Below, one piece after another: positions 5,889 to 13,761 of a DNA stretch of 20,988 nt. Under the pieces are notes generated by a model. That model was not told the origin of the DNA. It did not search any database and saw only the letters and a program-made list of their open reading frames with translations. The DNA comes from Flavobacteriaceae bacterium UBA2540 (GTDB lineage Bacteria; Bacteroidota; Bacteroidia; Flavobacteriales; Flavobacteriaceae). The stretch's first letter is position 1; every line of letters starts with the position of its first letter. A program made the position numbers and the translations under genes. The stretch covers positions 1 to 20,988 of the forward strand of contig DDMS01000066.1 in assembly GCA_002340765.1 (NCBI GenBank), given 5' to 3'.

Positions 5889-7163
5889 TTACTCAATATA
5901 TTTTTTAAAGATAACACATGCATTTACATCACCAAAACCAAAACTTGCTTTTGCAGCAATATTTATGTCTTTGGAAATCATTTTTGTCAGAATTTTATCT
6001 GTTGAAATCATCGATGAAATGGCAGGATGAACATCTTCGCAATTGATATTTGGAAACAAAAACTGGAGTTTAATTTGCAAAACTGTAGCTACACTTTCAA
6101 TCGCTCCAGAAGCTGCCAAACAGTGACCAATCATAGATTTTAAAGAATTGATATATGGAAAATTAGTGCCATTTCTTTGCAACGCTTTTGCCCAATTTTC
6201 AATTTCTAAATCGTCTTTTGAAGTGGCTGTTAAATGTCCATTAATGGCATCAATTTCTTCTGAAGAAATGCCTGCGTCTTTCATGGCATCAATAATACAT
6301 TTTTCAACAGCACTTGCATTTGGGGCAGTTAATGAACCCCCATTTCTTTGACCTCCAGCATTTATATTTCCTCCTAAAACTTCTGCATAAATAGTTGCTT
6401 TCCTATCAAGAGCACTTTCCAAAGACTCCAAAATCAAAGCTCCTGCACCACTTCCTGGAACAAAACCTGCTGCTGAAGCACTCATGGGTCTTGACCCTTT
6501 TTCAGGAAAATCATTGTGTTTGTAAGTCATCACTCTCATGGCATCAAATCCACCCCAAGTGTATAAACTACTATCACTTGAACTTCCAACCAGCATTCGT
6601 TTTGCTTTACCATTTTGAATGCGTTCAAAACCCATTAACAATGCTTCTGTTCCTGTTGCACATGCAGAAGAATTTGTAGTAACTTGATTTCCAAAGCCTA
6701 AAATTCCTCCTAAATACGCAGAAATGCCACTTGACATGGTTTGAACTACTGAAGTACTTCCTAATTTTTTTACTTGATTTTCATCAATTTTATAAATTGC
6801 TTCTCGTAATTTTTCAATCCCTGAGTTGCCCGTTCCAAAAATAATTCCTGAATCTGAGTCTAATTCTGATGTTTCATCCACCAAAAATCCTGCGTCTTTC
6901 CAAGCGTCAATTGCAGCCATACAACCATACAAAATAGAACTACTTTCAAAACCTCTCAATTGCAAAGGGGTTAAATATGCTGCAATTTTTTCCTCAGAAA
7001 TTGCTGGAATTCCGCCAATACAACATGAAAATCCTTTGTCTTTTAGTGCTTGATGAAATTGAATTCCTGATGTTCCTGTTTGAATTGCTTTTGTAAAATT
7101 TTCCAATCCAACACCATTTGGGGCAACAACTCCTAAACCAGTAATAACGACTCTATTTTTCAT
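5889..7163 (-). CDS. Beta-ketoacyl-ACP synthase family protein
   Basis: This is a 424-residue thiolase-fold condensing enzyme of the FabF/KAS II type. The catalytic triad is visible: Cys168 in NSSACATGTEAL, His310 in INGHLTATSKDD, and His347 in KSMIGHCLAASGA, with Lys342 just before it. The glycine-rich C-terminal segment KASFGFGDVNACVIF is present too. It would perform decarboxylative condensation of malonyl-ACP with an acyl chain on the neighbouring ACP. The His310 context is NGHLTAT rather than the NAHGTGT of housekeeping FabF, which fits a specialised enzyme. Only one ketosynthase is present and there is no chain-length-factor partner. Palindromes flank it on both sides. Confidence 0.92.
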   Translation of the reverse strand: MKNRVVITGLGVVAPNGVGLENFTKAIQTGTSGIQFHQALKDKGFSCCIGGIPAISEEKIAAYLTPLQLRGFESSSILYGCMAAIDAWKDAGFLVDETSELDSDSGIIFGTGNSGIEKLREAIYKIDENQVKKLGSTSVVQTMSSGISAYLGGILGFGNQVTTNSSACATGTEALLMGFERIQNGKAKRMLVGSSSDSSLYTWGGFDAMRVMTYKHNDFPEKGSRPMSASAAGFVPGSGAGALILESLESALDRKATIYAEVLGGNINAGGQRNGGSLTAPNASAVEKCIIDAMKDAGISSEEIDAINGHLTATSKDDLEIENWAKALQRNGTNFPYINSLKSMIGHCLAASGAIESVATVLQIKLQFLFPNINCEDVHPAISSMISTDKILTKMISKDINIAAKASFGFGDVNACVIFKKYIE

Positions 7164-7176
7164 TTTTTTTGTTTTC

Positions 7177-7209
7177 AGACCTCACAGGTTTTTAAAACCT
7201 GTGAGGTCT
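7177..7209. repeat. Intergenic palindrome, copy 2
   Basis: A perfect inverted repeat with 16-base arms, AGACCTCACAGGTTTT and its complement, around a single central T. It lies 5 bases after the dehydratase stop and 13 bases before the ketosynthase ATG. The core is identical to copy 1. Confidence 0.92.
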
Positions 7210-7214
7210 TGTTA

Positions 7215-7652
7215 TTATAAAATAACTATTCCAGCAATGGTTCCTCTACAAACCAATTCGTTTTTCATATTGAACATTTTCACATGGCATTTCAATTTAT
7301 GAAATCTAAAATAGATTTTTTCTGAGATAACGCTTACTTTTTCTGATGGATACACAGGCAAAAAGAAATCTATTTCACTGGAAGTCAATGCAATTTGAGG
7401 TTTTTTATCTGATGACATTTCATTTTTTAATAGATAAATCCCCAAACAAACAACGCCAATTTGTGCCATTGTTTCTGTTAAAATAACGCCTGGCGTAATT
7501 GGATTTTCCTTAAAATGTCCTTCATAAAAAAATTCTTTTTCAGTAAATGTATAACTTCCTGTAATGCCATTTTCAGAAATTTCGGTCAATTCATCTACGA
7601 ATAAAAAAGGTTTTTTGTAAGGTAAAAATTGTATGATTTCTATTGCAGTCAT
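7215..7652 (-). CDS. 3-hydroxyacyl-ACP dehydratase, FabZ-like
   Basis: This is a 145-residue hotdog-fold protein. The catalytic pattern YEGHFKENPITPGVILTETMAQ holds His46 and Glu60, matching the FabZ motif GHFPxxPVxPGVLxxEAxAQ. It would dehydrate a beta-hydroxyacyl-ACP to the trans-2-enoyl form. The ATG at 7652 is chosen because it gives a normal FabZ N-terminus (EIIQFLPYKKPFLFVD). The open frame extends 31 codons further upstream but only over the preceding reductase gene. The start follows the reductase stop by one base (TAA-A-ATG), which indicates coupled translation and a shared acyl-ACP substrate. Confidence 0.88.
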   Translation of the reverse strand: MTAIEIIQFLPYKKPFLFVDELTEISENGITGSYTFTEKEFFYEGHFKENPITPGVILTETMAQIGVVCLGIYLLKNEMSSDKKPQIALTSSEIDFFLPVYPSEKVSVISEKIYFRFHKLKCHVKMFNMKNELVCRGTIAGIVIL

Positions 7653-7653
7653 T

Positions 7654-8448
7654 TTATTGTAAACTTTCTCCACCATCAACCTTGATAATGGTGCCATTAA
7701 TCCAAGAAGCTTCATTTTTGCATAATAAATACACCACATTTGCAATATCTTCTGGAGTCGTTAATCGTTGAAATGGATTTCTTCTTAACGTGTGATTTTT
7801 AATATCATCACTGTTTGAAATCATCTGTAAAGATTGCGTATTTGTAACTCCAGCTTGAATGCAATTGGCTCTAATTCCGAATTTTGCAAAGTCTAATGCA
7901 ATATTTCTTGTAATTGCTTCCAACGTAACTTTTGCAGCAGAAACAGCTCCATAATCTTGCCACGGTTTTGAATTTCCTTCACTAGTAAAACTGATGATTC
8001 TTGCATCTTCTGCAAACATTTTTTGTTGAAAAATTTCTTGAAACCAATCATACAAACTAATTGCCATAGCATTGATGGTGAGTTGAAAATCTTCATTTTG
8101 CAAAATGGGCTTATCAGCAGCAATCATCGGTTTTAAATTTCCTTTTGCAATCGAATGCACCAACGTTTTAATTTTTCCATTTTCGCCTAATTTTTGGTTG
8201 ATTTCAAGAATAATCTGACTTCGTTTTTCAGGATGTAAGGCATCAAAATTAAAGGATAAAAACGCTGATTTATGAGTTCGAATTTCATTAAAATGTGTTT
8301 CAATTTCAGGCATTTGTGAGCGTGAATTTCTATGAATCACAAAAATATTCATGCCGTGTTCAGCCAGTTTTTTGGCAGTTGCCAAACCCAAACCACTAGA
8401 GCCTCCTAAAATGATTGCCCATTCATTTTTGCCTTGAAAATCTTTCAT
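7654..8448 (-). CDS. SDR-family enoyl-ACP reductase-like protein
   Basis: The 264-residue Rossmann enzyme has GGSSGLGLA (15-23) as its nucleotide-binding loop. The active-site Tyr166 and Lys173 are spaced Y-x6-K in DYGAVSAAKVTLEA. That spacing is the mark of enoyl-ACP reductases (FabI/FabL) rather than the Y-x3-K of ordinary SDR ketoreductases such as FabG. The flanking 'SLEA-like' helix and IRANCIQAG segment also align with FabL/FabI. It would reduce enoyl-ACP to acyl-ACP using NAD(P)H. No dedicated ketoreductase is present, so either the housekeeping FabG supplies that step or this enzyme has broader specificity. An SDR ketoreductase is the alternative reading. Confidence 0.8.
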   Translation of the reverse strand: MKDFQGKNEWAIILGGSSGLGLATAKKLAEHGMNIFVIHRNSRSQMPEIETHFNEIRTHKSAFLSFNFDALHPEKRSQIILEINQKLGENGKIKTLVHSIAKGNLKPMIAADKPILQNEDFQLTINAMAISLYDWFQEIFQQKMFAEDARIISFTSEGNSKPWQDYGAVSAAKVTLEAITRNIALDFAKFGIRANCIQAGVTNTQSLQMISNSDDIKNHTLRRNPFQRLTTPEDIANVVYLLCKNEASWINGTIIKVDGGESLQ

Positions 8449-8465
8449 TTTTTATATTTCATAAA

Positions 8466-8498
8466 AGACCTACAAGGTTTTAAAAACCTTGTAGGTCT
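8466..8498. repeat. Intergenic palindrome, copy 3 (variant)
   Basis: A perfect inverted repeat with 16-base arms, AGACCTACAAGGTTTT and its complement, around one central A. It has the same length and layout as copy 2 but differs in the middle of the arm (TACAAGG instead of TCACAGG), with matching changes in both arms. It lies 8 bases after the polyketide synthase stop and 17 bases before the reductase ATG. Confidence 0.92.
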
Positions 8499-8506
8499 AA
8501 ATTTTG

Positions 8507-9559
8507 TCACCATTGTAATAAAATTCGTTGTGCCGAAAATCCAGGACCAAAACTCAACATCAATCCTGTGTCTCCTTTTTTAGGGTTTTGATTCATAAAA
8601 CGCTCTAAAACATAGAGAACAGTGGCGCTTGACATATTTCCGTATAAACGCAAAACTTCTTTTGTATCATGAATATTTTTACCCAAAACACCAAATAAAT
8701 CTTCCACAGTTTGCACAATTTTTTTTCCTCCAGGATGAAAAATCAAAAATTCAATATCTTGAATTTTCAACTGATTTTTTTCTAAAAAAGGATGAATAAT
8801 TGCAGGGAAATGATCCGAAATTTTTTGAGGAACTTCTTTGTCTAAAATCATTTGCAACCCTGAATTTACTAAATTAAAGCCCATCATATGTATGGCATCA
8901 TAAAAATGATACATAGCTTCGTCCACAATTTCTGGACCTTCATCTTCTTGATAAGAAGATAAAATAACGCTTGCCGCACCATCACCAAAAATAGCGGCAC
9001 TTACAATATTTGCCATCGAAAAATCATCCAACTGAAAAGTTGCTGTTGGTGCTTCAACCGAAATCACAACGGCTCTTTTATTGGGATTTTCTTTCAGAAA
9101 ATTCTTAGCATAAATAATCCCTGAAACGCCAGCTGCACAACCCATTTCTGTTACTGGCAAACGCACAATATCTTGTTTTAATTGCAAAGAATTTATCAAA
9201 TAAGCATCCAATGAAGGAATCATAATTCCTGTGCAACTTACAGTAATTATATAATCAATATCAGCAGGTTGCAGGTTTGCTTTTTGCAAAGATTTTATAA
9301 AAGCTTGCTCTCCCAATTTGATAACTTCGCGTTTATAAATGTTGTTTTTATCTTCAAAAGAAGTGGCCGTGAAAACATCTTCAGGACTCATGATTGAAAA
9401 ACGTTTGTCAACACCTGCGCCTTCGAAAAGTTTGATGACTTTTCGTTGAAATCGTGGTTCTTGATCTTGCATCCAAAGTTCAACAAAAGGAATAATATCT
9501 TTTGTTTCTTTTGAATATTGTGGCAATTGTTTTGCTACAGAAGTGATTTTTACTTTCAT
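8507..9559 (-). CDS. Type III polyketide synthase (chalcone synthase family)
   Basis: This 350-residue homodimeric-type enzyme has the full type III PKS triad: Cys141 in VTEMGCAAGVSG, His275 in FLIFHPGGKKI, and Asn308 in LYGNMSSATVLYVL. The C-terminal SFGPGFSAQ loop, equivalent to the family's GFGPG, is also present. These enzymes extend a starter acyl group with malonyl-CoA and cyclise it into pyrones, resorcinols or related rings. Neighbouring acyl-chain genes suggest a fatty acyl starter delivered from the ACP, as known for type III PKSs that make phenolic lipids. The start abuts the methyltransferase stop with no gap. The product cannot be read from sequence alone. Confidence 0.95.
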   Translation of the reverse strand: MKVKITSVAKQLPQYSKETKDIIPFVELWMQDQEPRFQRKVIKLFEGAGVDKRFSIMSPEDVFTATSFEDKNNIYKREVIKLGEQAFIKSLQKANLQPADIDYIITVSCTGIMIPSLDAYLINSLQLKQDIVRLPVTEMGCAAGVSGIIYAKNFLKENPNKRAVVISVEAPTATFQLDDFSMANIVSAAIFGDGAASVILSSYQEDEGPEIVDEAMYHFYDAIHMMGFNLVNSGLQMILDKEVPQKISDHFPAIIHPFLEKNQLKIQDIEFLIFHPGGKKIVQTVEDLFGVLGKNIHDTKEVLRLYGNMSSATVLYVLERFMNQNPKKGDTGLMLSFGPGFSAQRILLQW

Positions 9560-10270
9560 TTATTTTTTTAAAATCCACAAATACCTGAAAGCCCATTTCC
9601 AAGATATTTGAGGTTGTCTATGTAATTGTATACTTATTTTTTCTAAATCTTTTCGTTTAAATCCTCTTAAAACAGACGTTAAACCATCTTCAATAATCAT
9701 CTTATTTTTGATGAAAATTGACAAAATCATAAATAAATAATATGCCAATTTGTTTCTATGCAAATCGTTTACAACAATTCCTATTTTGGTGTTTTGAAGC
9801 GTATTTTTTAAAAATTCAATTAACAAATCTTCTTTAAAATGATGCAAAAATAAGGTTGCTAACACAATATCAAAATGCTGATTTTTGAAATTTTCCGAAA
9901 AAATATCTTCTGTTCGAAAACTAATTTCAGGAAAATCAATGGACAATTCTTGTGCATATTTTATGGCTTCAGGATTTGCATCAACACCAATTAATTGGAA
10001 GTGAAATTGGGCTTTTCTTCCAAAATTTGCTACATCTCTCAAAATATCTCCATGACCACAACCAATATCAATAATGGTAATTTTATACTCTTTTGTATGA
10101 TTTTTCAACAAGATTTTCAATCCATTCAAAGTTACTTTATTTCCTCCTAACCAACGATTTATGTTTTCTAATGTATTCAAAGTATCTCTTAACAAATCAC
10201 CTCCAATAGAAAAATCGTCCATTAATTCTTCTTTGTCAGTTCTAAATTTTGTGTTGATAAAAAAGGACAT
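9560..10270 (-). CDS. Class I SAM-dependent methyltransferase
   Basis: The 236-residue protein has motif I TIIDIGCGHGD (65-75), an acidic residue closing strand 2 (GVDANPEA, about 95-102), a motif II-like RTEDIF, and FDIVLATLFLHHF after it, as in UbiE/Coq5-like small-molecule methyltransferases. A partly hydrophobic segment (about 175-190, AYYLFMILSIFI) could associate with the membrane or a lipid substrate. It starts in a TAATG overlap with the upstream FAD enzyme and its stop abuts the polyketide synthase start, so all three are translationally linked. The likely job is C- or O-methylation of the polyketide ring; this is inferred from context. Confidence 0.88.
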   Translation of the reverse strand: MSFFINTKFRTDKEELMDDFSIGGDLLRDTLNTLENINRWLGGNKVTLNGLKILLKNHTKEYKITIIDIGCGHGDILRDVANFGRKAQFHFQLIGVDANPEAIKYAQELSIDFPEISFRTEDIFSENFKNQHFDIVLATLFLHHFKEDLLIEFLKNTLQNTKIGIVVNDLHRNKLAYYLFMILSIFIKNKMIIEDGLTSVLRGFKRKDLEKISIQLHRQPQISWKWAFRYLWILKK

Positions 10271-11406
10271 TAATTTTTTATTGGTTTTCCATGAGTTTGT
10301 CTGATAATAGTAGGCAATAAAAAAGGAAGTTTCCTCAAAATTTGCAGTAAAAAGTTAGCAATTTCATCTTGTCTAAATAACATTGCAATAAAATGACCTG
10401 CTTTTAATCGCCATTTGAATTGATGATTCCATTTTGAAATATACTCGTTTTTAAGCGCATTTCTTGTCAAAATTTTCCCTTCTAAGTAATTTAGAATGAG
10501 TTTAGATGCAATTTGCGCTGATTGAATTGCCATACTCATGCCATTTCCACACAAAGGGTGAATCATTCCTGCTGCATCACCACACATAATGATGTGATTT
10601 TCGACTAATGTTTTTGATTCAAATGAAATTTGACTGATGGTTAATGGCTCATCAAAAAGTGATTTTGAGTTTTCGAATATTTCTTTTAGACACCTATTTT
10701 TAAACACAACATTTTCCTGAAAATACTCAATATTTTTATGTTTTTTAAAAGATGACAAATTAGTGATATAACACAAATTAATCTCATTATTTTCTACTTT
10801 TGAAACGCCACAATAACCGCCTTTAAAATTATGAAGCGCCACTAAATCATTAGGAAAATTCCCTTTTACATGAATTTTTACTCCCAAATAAGGGGATTTT
10901 TTTTGGATAAAATCACGTTGCATAGCAACATCTAAATATGAACGTTTGCCAAAAGCACCAATCACAATTTTTGAAGTAAGGTGTTGATTTTTTTTGGTTT
11001 CCACTTCAAATATATCATTTATAAACTGAATGTTAGTGACTAAATCTTGCATTATAATCACTCCATTTTGAATGGCTTTTTGAAGCAATTCAAAATCTAA
11101 TTTGTAACGCGAAATTCCAAATCCGCCCAAAGGTAATTCTGCAGAAATAAATTGATTATTCTTGGTTGACAACTGAAATTTATCAATTTTTACGGCACCA
11201 AAGTCAAAAGGGTTGAATTCTAAAAAAGCCAAATAAGGCAACACTTCATTTGAAATATATTCGCCACAAACTTTGTGTTTTGGAAACTCATTTTTTTCAA
11301 TCAGCAACACTTTTTTATTGAATTTAGACAAATGAATGGCATTGCACAAACCAGCCAAACCACCACCAACAATAATGACATCGAAATGTGTGTTTTGTGT
11401 TTTCAT
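10270..11406 (-). CDS. FAD-dependent monooxygenase/reductase
   Basis: This is a 378-residue flavoprotein with the N-terminal dinucleotide-binding motif VGGGLAGL (13-20) and acidic E37. The second FAD motif, CGDAAGMIHPLCGNGM (275-290), is typical of group A aromatic hydroxylases and the geranylgeranyl-reductase-like branch. The KVCGEYIS segment at 45-52 is also common in the latter group. It starts within the stop of the upstream flavoprotein gene (ATGA) and overlaps the methyltransferase by one base. In this setting ring hydroxylation of a phenolic lipid, as for the SrsC flavoprotein, is a reasonable proposal. Double-bond reduction is the main alternative. Confidence 0.85.
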   Translation of the reverse strand: MKTQNTHFDVIIVGGGLAGLCNAIHLSKFNKKVLLIEKNEFPKHKVCGEYISNEVLPYLAFLEFNPFDFGAVKIDKFQLSTKNNQFISAELPLGGFGISRYKLDFELLQKAIQNGVIIMQDLVTNIQFINDIFEVETKKNQHLTSKIVIGAFGKRSYLDVAMQRDFIQKKSPYLGVKIHVKGNFPNDLVALHNFKGGYCGVSKVENNEINLCYITNLSSFKKHKNIEYFQENVVFKNRCLKEIFENSKSLFDEPLTISQISFESKTLVENHIIMCGDAAGMIHPLCGNGMSMAIQSAQIASKLILNYLEGKILTRNALKNEYISKWNHQFKWRLKAGHFIAMLFRQDEIANFLLQILRKLPFLLPTIIRQTHGKPIKN

Positions 11407-12530
11407 TTTTTTATCAATTCTGCCAATTCTTTACCCACCAAACTTCCAATAGCAACTCCCATTCCACCCAAACGAACTCCACAAAAAACGTGATTTGAAA
11501 CCTGTTTTACAATGGTTTTTTTCTGCCCAGACAAATTTCTAGAGCCTAAACCCATAATTCCACTCCATCTGTGTTCAATTTCAAAAGGAATCGTTGGTAA
11601 AATAATTTCTTGAAGCATTTTTTCTAATTCATTTTGAATGATGGAAGTTTGTCCAAATTCCGAAGTTTGTTCGGTAGTAAAATCGAGATTTCTACCACCT
11701 CCAAATAAAATCCGATCATCAATATTTCTAAAATAAAAATACCCTTTATCCAAATGAAAAGTTCCTTTGATATGCAAGTTTTTAATCGGTTTCGTAATCA
11801 ACACTTGTGCTCTTGCAGGTTGCACATTTTCATTGATGAATTGATTGGCAAAACCATTGGTTGCAATGAATAATTTTTTAGTGTAAAAGTCTAATATGTT
11901 GGTTTTTACGTGTATTTTAGTCTCTTTTTCTACAAATGATTCTACAGCAATACTATTGATAATTTTGATGCCTTTTTGCTGTACTTTTTGCAACAACTTT
12001 GCAGCCATTTTTCCAGTGTCAATTTGACCTTCGAAATTATTGACAATATACTTTGGAACCACTTTTTGGAAAGAAAATTGGTTGTCAGAAATTGTAAAAA
12101 TAGCCGAATTAAAAATAGGATGCAATAATTGATTAATTGCTTCTTTTTGTTGCAAACATTCTTCAAAAATTTCTTTTTCTTTGAACAATTCAAAACCTTT
12201 ATTTGGCTGAAAATCGATGTTTTTATCCCCCAAATTTGAACGTAATAATTGCAATCCTTCCCAACGTTTTTTAATCAATTTAAAAACCTCTTCTTCAGTG
12301 TGAGATTGCAAATCATCTAAAATTTCGGACAAACTTCCAAAACAAGCAAATCCTGCATTTTTAGTACTTGCCCCTTGAGGTAGCATGCCTTTTTCTAAAA
12401 CAATTATTGTAGCTTTTGGATGGATTTTTTTCAATTGCAAGGCACAATTTAAGCCCACAATTCCACTACCAACAATCGCAAAATCGATTTTGGAAAACCA
12501 TTCTTTTAACTCCCAATAGCTTAAATTCAT
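11403..12530 (-). CDS. DAO-family FAD-dependent oxidoreductase
   Basis: The 375-residue protein has the FAD motif IVGSGIVGL (19-27), E46, and the segments GASTKNAGFACFGS and C-terminal GVRLGGMGVAIGS. These place it in the D-amino-acid oxidase/glycine oxidase superfamily, which oxidises amines and amino acids with oxygen. It is the first gene of the ten-gene minus-strand block and overlaps the next by ATGA, so it is very likely co-expressed. Its substrate is unknown; it may or may not take part in the polyketide route. A weak -7-like TAAATTTC (minus strand, 12549-12556) lies shortly upstream. Confidence 0.85.
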   Translation of the reverse strand: MNLSYWELKEWFSKIDFAIVGSGIVGLNCALQLKKIHPKATIIVLEKGMLPQGASTKNAGFACFGSLSEILDDLQSHTEEEVFKLIKKRWEGLQLLRSNLGDKNIDFQPNKGFELFKEKEIFEECLQQKEAINQLLHPIFNSAIFTISDNQFSFQKVVPKYIVNNFEGQIDTGKMAAKLLQKVQQKGIKIINSIAVESFVEKETKIHVKTNILDFYTKKLFIATNGFANQFINENVQPARAQVLITKPIKNLHIKGTFHLDKGYFYFRNIDDRILFGGGRNLDFTTEQTSEFGQTSIIQNELEKMLQEIILPTIPFEIEHRWSGIMGLGSRNLSGQKKTIVKQVSNHVFCGVRLGGMGVAIGSLVGKELAELIKK

Positions 12531-12615
12531 CTACGATTTATAATATTAGAAATTTACTAATTCTTTTGTTAATTAAAAATTATTCCTTCAATTTGTTTGT
12601 TTTTAACTTATTATA

Positions 12616-12641
12616 CCTAAAGGGTTTTGAAACCTTGCAGG
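12616..12641. repeat. Degenerate intergenic palindrome
   Basis: The sequence has GGTTT and AAACC arms about a TG centre, with outer arms CCT and AGG and mismatches between. It resembles a decayed copy of the palindromes at 5840, 7177 and 8466, closest to the CAAGG-type variant. It lies between dinB and the polyketide operon and could act as a weak dinB terminator. Confidence 0.5.
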
Positions 12642-12645
12642 AGGT

Positions 12646-13728
12646 TTAAAAATCAAATTTTAATTGAACTAAAATCGGTGTTTTTTTTTCTGTATTTAAA
12701 TTTGCAAATGAAATCCCTAACAAACGAACTGAATTTTTCAATTTTTCTTGATACAACAATTCTTTCACAATTGGAAAAAATTCTTTTTTTTGTTGGATAA
12801 ACTCATCAATGGTTTTACTTCTGGTTTGCAATGTAAAATCAGAATATTTGATTTTTAGTGTCACTGTTTTTCCTTTAGTATCAATTTTTTTTAACCTTTT
12901 TTCCAATTCATCAGCAATTTTTTCTAGCTTTTGAATCATAAAAATTTCCGAAGAAATGTTTTCAAAAAAAGTGGTTTCTGCACCTACTGATTTTCGAATT
13001 CTATCCGGTTTTACCACACTATTATGAATACCTCGAACAATACTGTAATAATGTGCTCCAGATTTTCCAAACAAATTTGCCAATTCTTCCAAGGATTTTT
13101 GTTTTAAGTCATTGCCCGTAAAAATCCCTAAATTATACATTTTTGACGCGGTAACTTTGCCAACTCCATAAAATTGATTGATGGGCAAATTGTCCAAAAA
13201 AGAGATTACTTCTTCAGGATTGATGGTTTTTTGTCCGTTAGGTTTGTTAATATCCGAAGCAACTTTTGCAATGAATTTATTGATAGAAATTCCTGCAGAG
13301 GCTGTCAAATTCAATTCGTTAAAAATGCGATTTCTGATTTCTTGCGCAATCAAACTTGCTGACGGATTTCCAACTTTATTTTCGGTTACATCCAAATAAG
13401 CTTCGTCTAAAGAAAGTGGCTCTACCAAATCTGTATAATCATAAAAAATTTCTCTAATTTGATGAGAAATCTCTTTATATCTCGAAAAATTCGGCTTTAC
13501 AAAAATTAAATCAGGACATTTTTGTTTCGCTAAAATGCCACTCATGGCAGATTTAACCCCAAATTTTCGCGCTTCATAACTTGCTGCAGCAACAACTCCT
13601 CTTGCTTGGCTCCCGCCAACAGCAATTGGTTTTCCTTTCAATTCAGGATTGTCTAATTGTTCTACAGATGCAAAAAACGCATCCATATCTACATGAATTA
13701 TTTTACGAAAAGGAGGTCGCAATTCCAT
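12646..13728 (-). CDS. dinB: DNA polymerase IV (Y family)
   Basis: This is a 360-residue translesion polymerase. Catalytic carboxylates lie in HVDMDAFFASVEQ (Asp14) and SLDEAYLDVT (Asp108, Glu109), and the family motif YEARKFGVKSAM is at 51-62. The C-terminus ends in QLKFDF, a plausible beta-clamp-binding peptide, which would recruit it to stalled forks. The length and domain order are normal. It follows the alpha/beta hydrolase gene by 33 bases on the same strand and may be co-transcribed with it. No LexA-like operator was recognised. Confidence 0.95.
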   Translation of the reverse strand: MELRPPFRKIIHVDMDAFFASVEQLDNPELKGKPIAVGGSQARGVVAAASYEARKFGVKSAMSGILAKQKCPDLIFVKPNFSRYKEISHQIREIFYDYTDLVEPLSLDEAYLDVTENKVGNPSASLIAQEIRNRIFNELNLTASAGISINKFIAKVASDINKPNGQKTINPEEVISFLDNLPINQFYGVGKVTASKMYNLGIFTGNDLKQKSLEELANLFGKSGAHYYSIVRGIHNSVVKPDRIRKSVGAETTFFENISSEIFMIQKLEKIADELEKRLKKIDTKGKTVTLKIKYSDFTLQTRSKTIDEFIQQKKEFFPIVKELLYQEKLKNSVRLLGISFANLNTEKKTPILVQLKFDF

Positions 13729-13761
13729 GTTTCTAAAGTACGGAAATCCTCAGAGTTTTTT

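Noticed and set aside
6148..7053. Open plus-strand frames opposite the ketosynthase gene
   Set aside because: They are shadows of a gene with all catalytic motifs in place.
7653..7745. 31-residue N-terminal extension of the dehydratase
   Set aside because: It lies inside the reductase gene in another frame, and the ATG at 7652 gives the usual FabZ length.
5840..8498. CRISPR-like or tandem repeat array
   Set aside because: The repeats are lone palindromes about 1.3 kb apart, with genes between them and no spacer structure.
4569..12530. Flexirubin or aryl-polyene pigment cluster
   Set aside because: The condensing enzyme is a type III PKS, there is a single ketosynthase, and no ammonia-lyase, DarA/DarB pair, acyltransferase set or glycosyltransferase is present.
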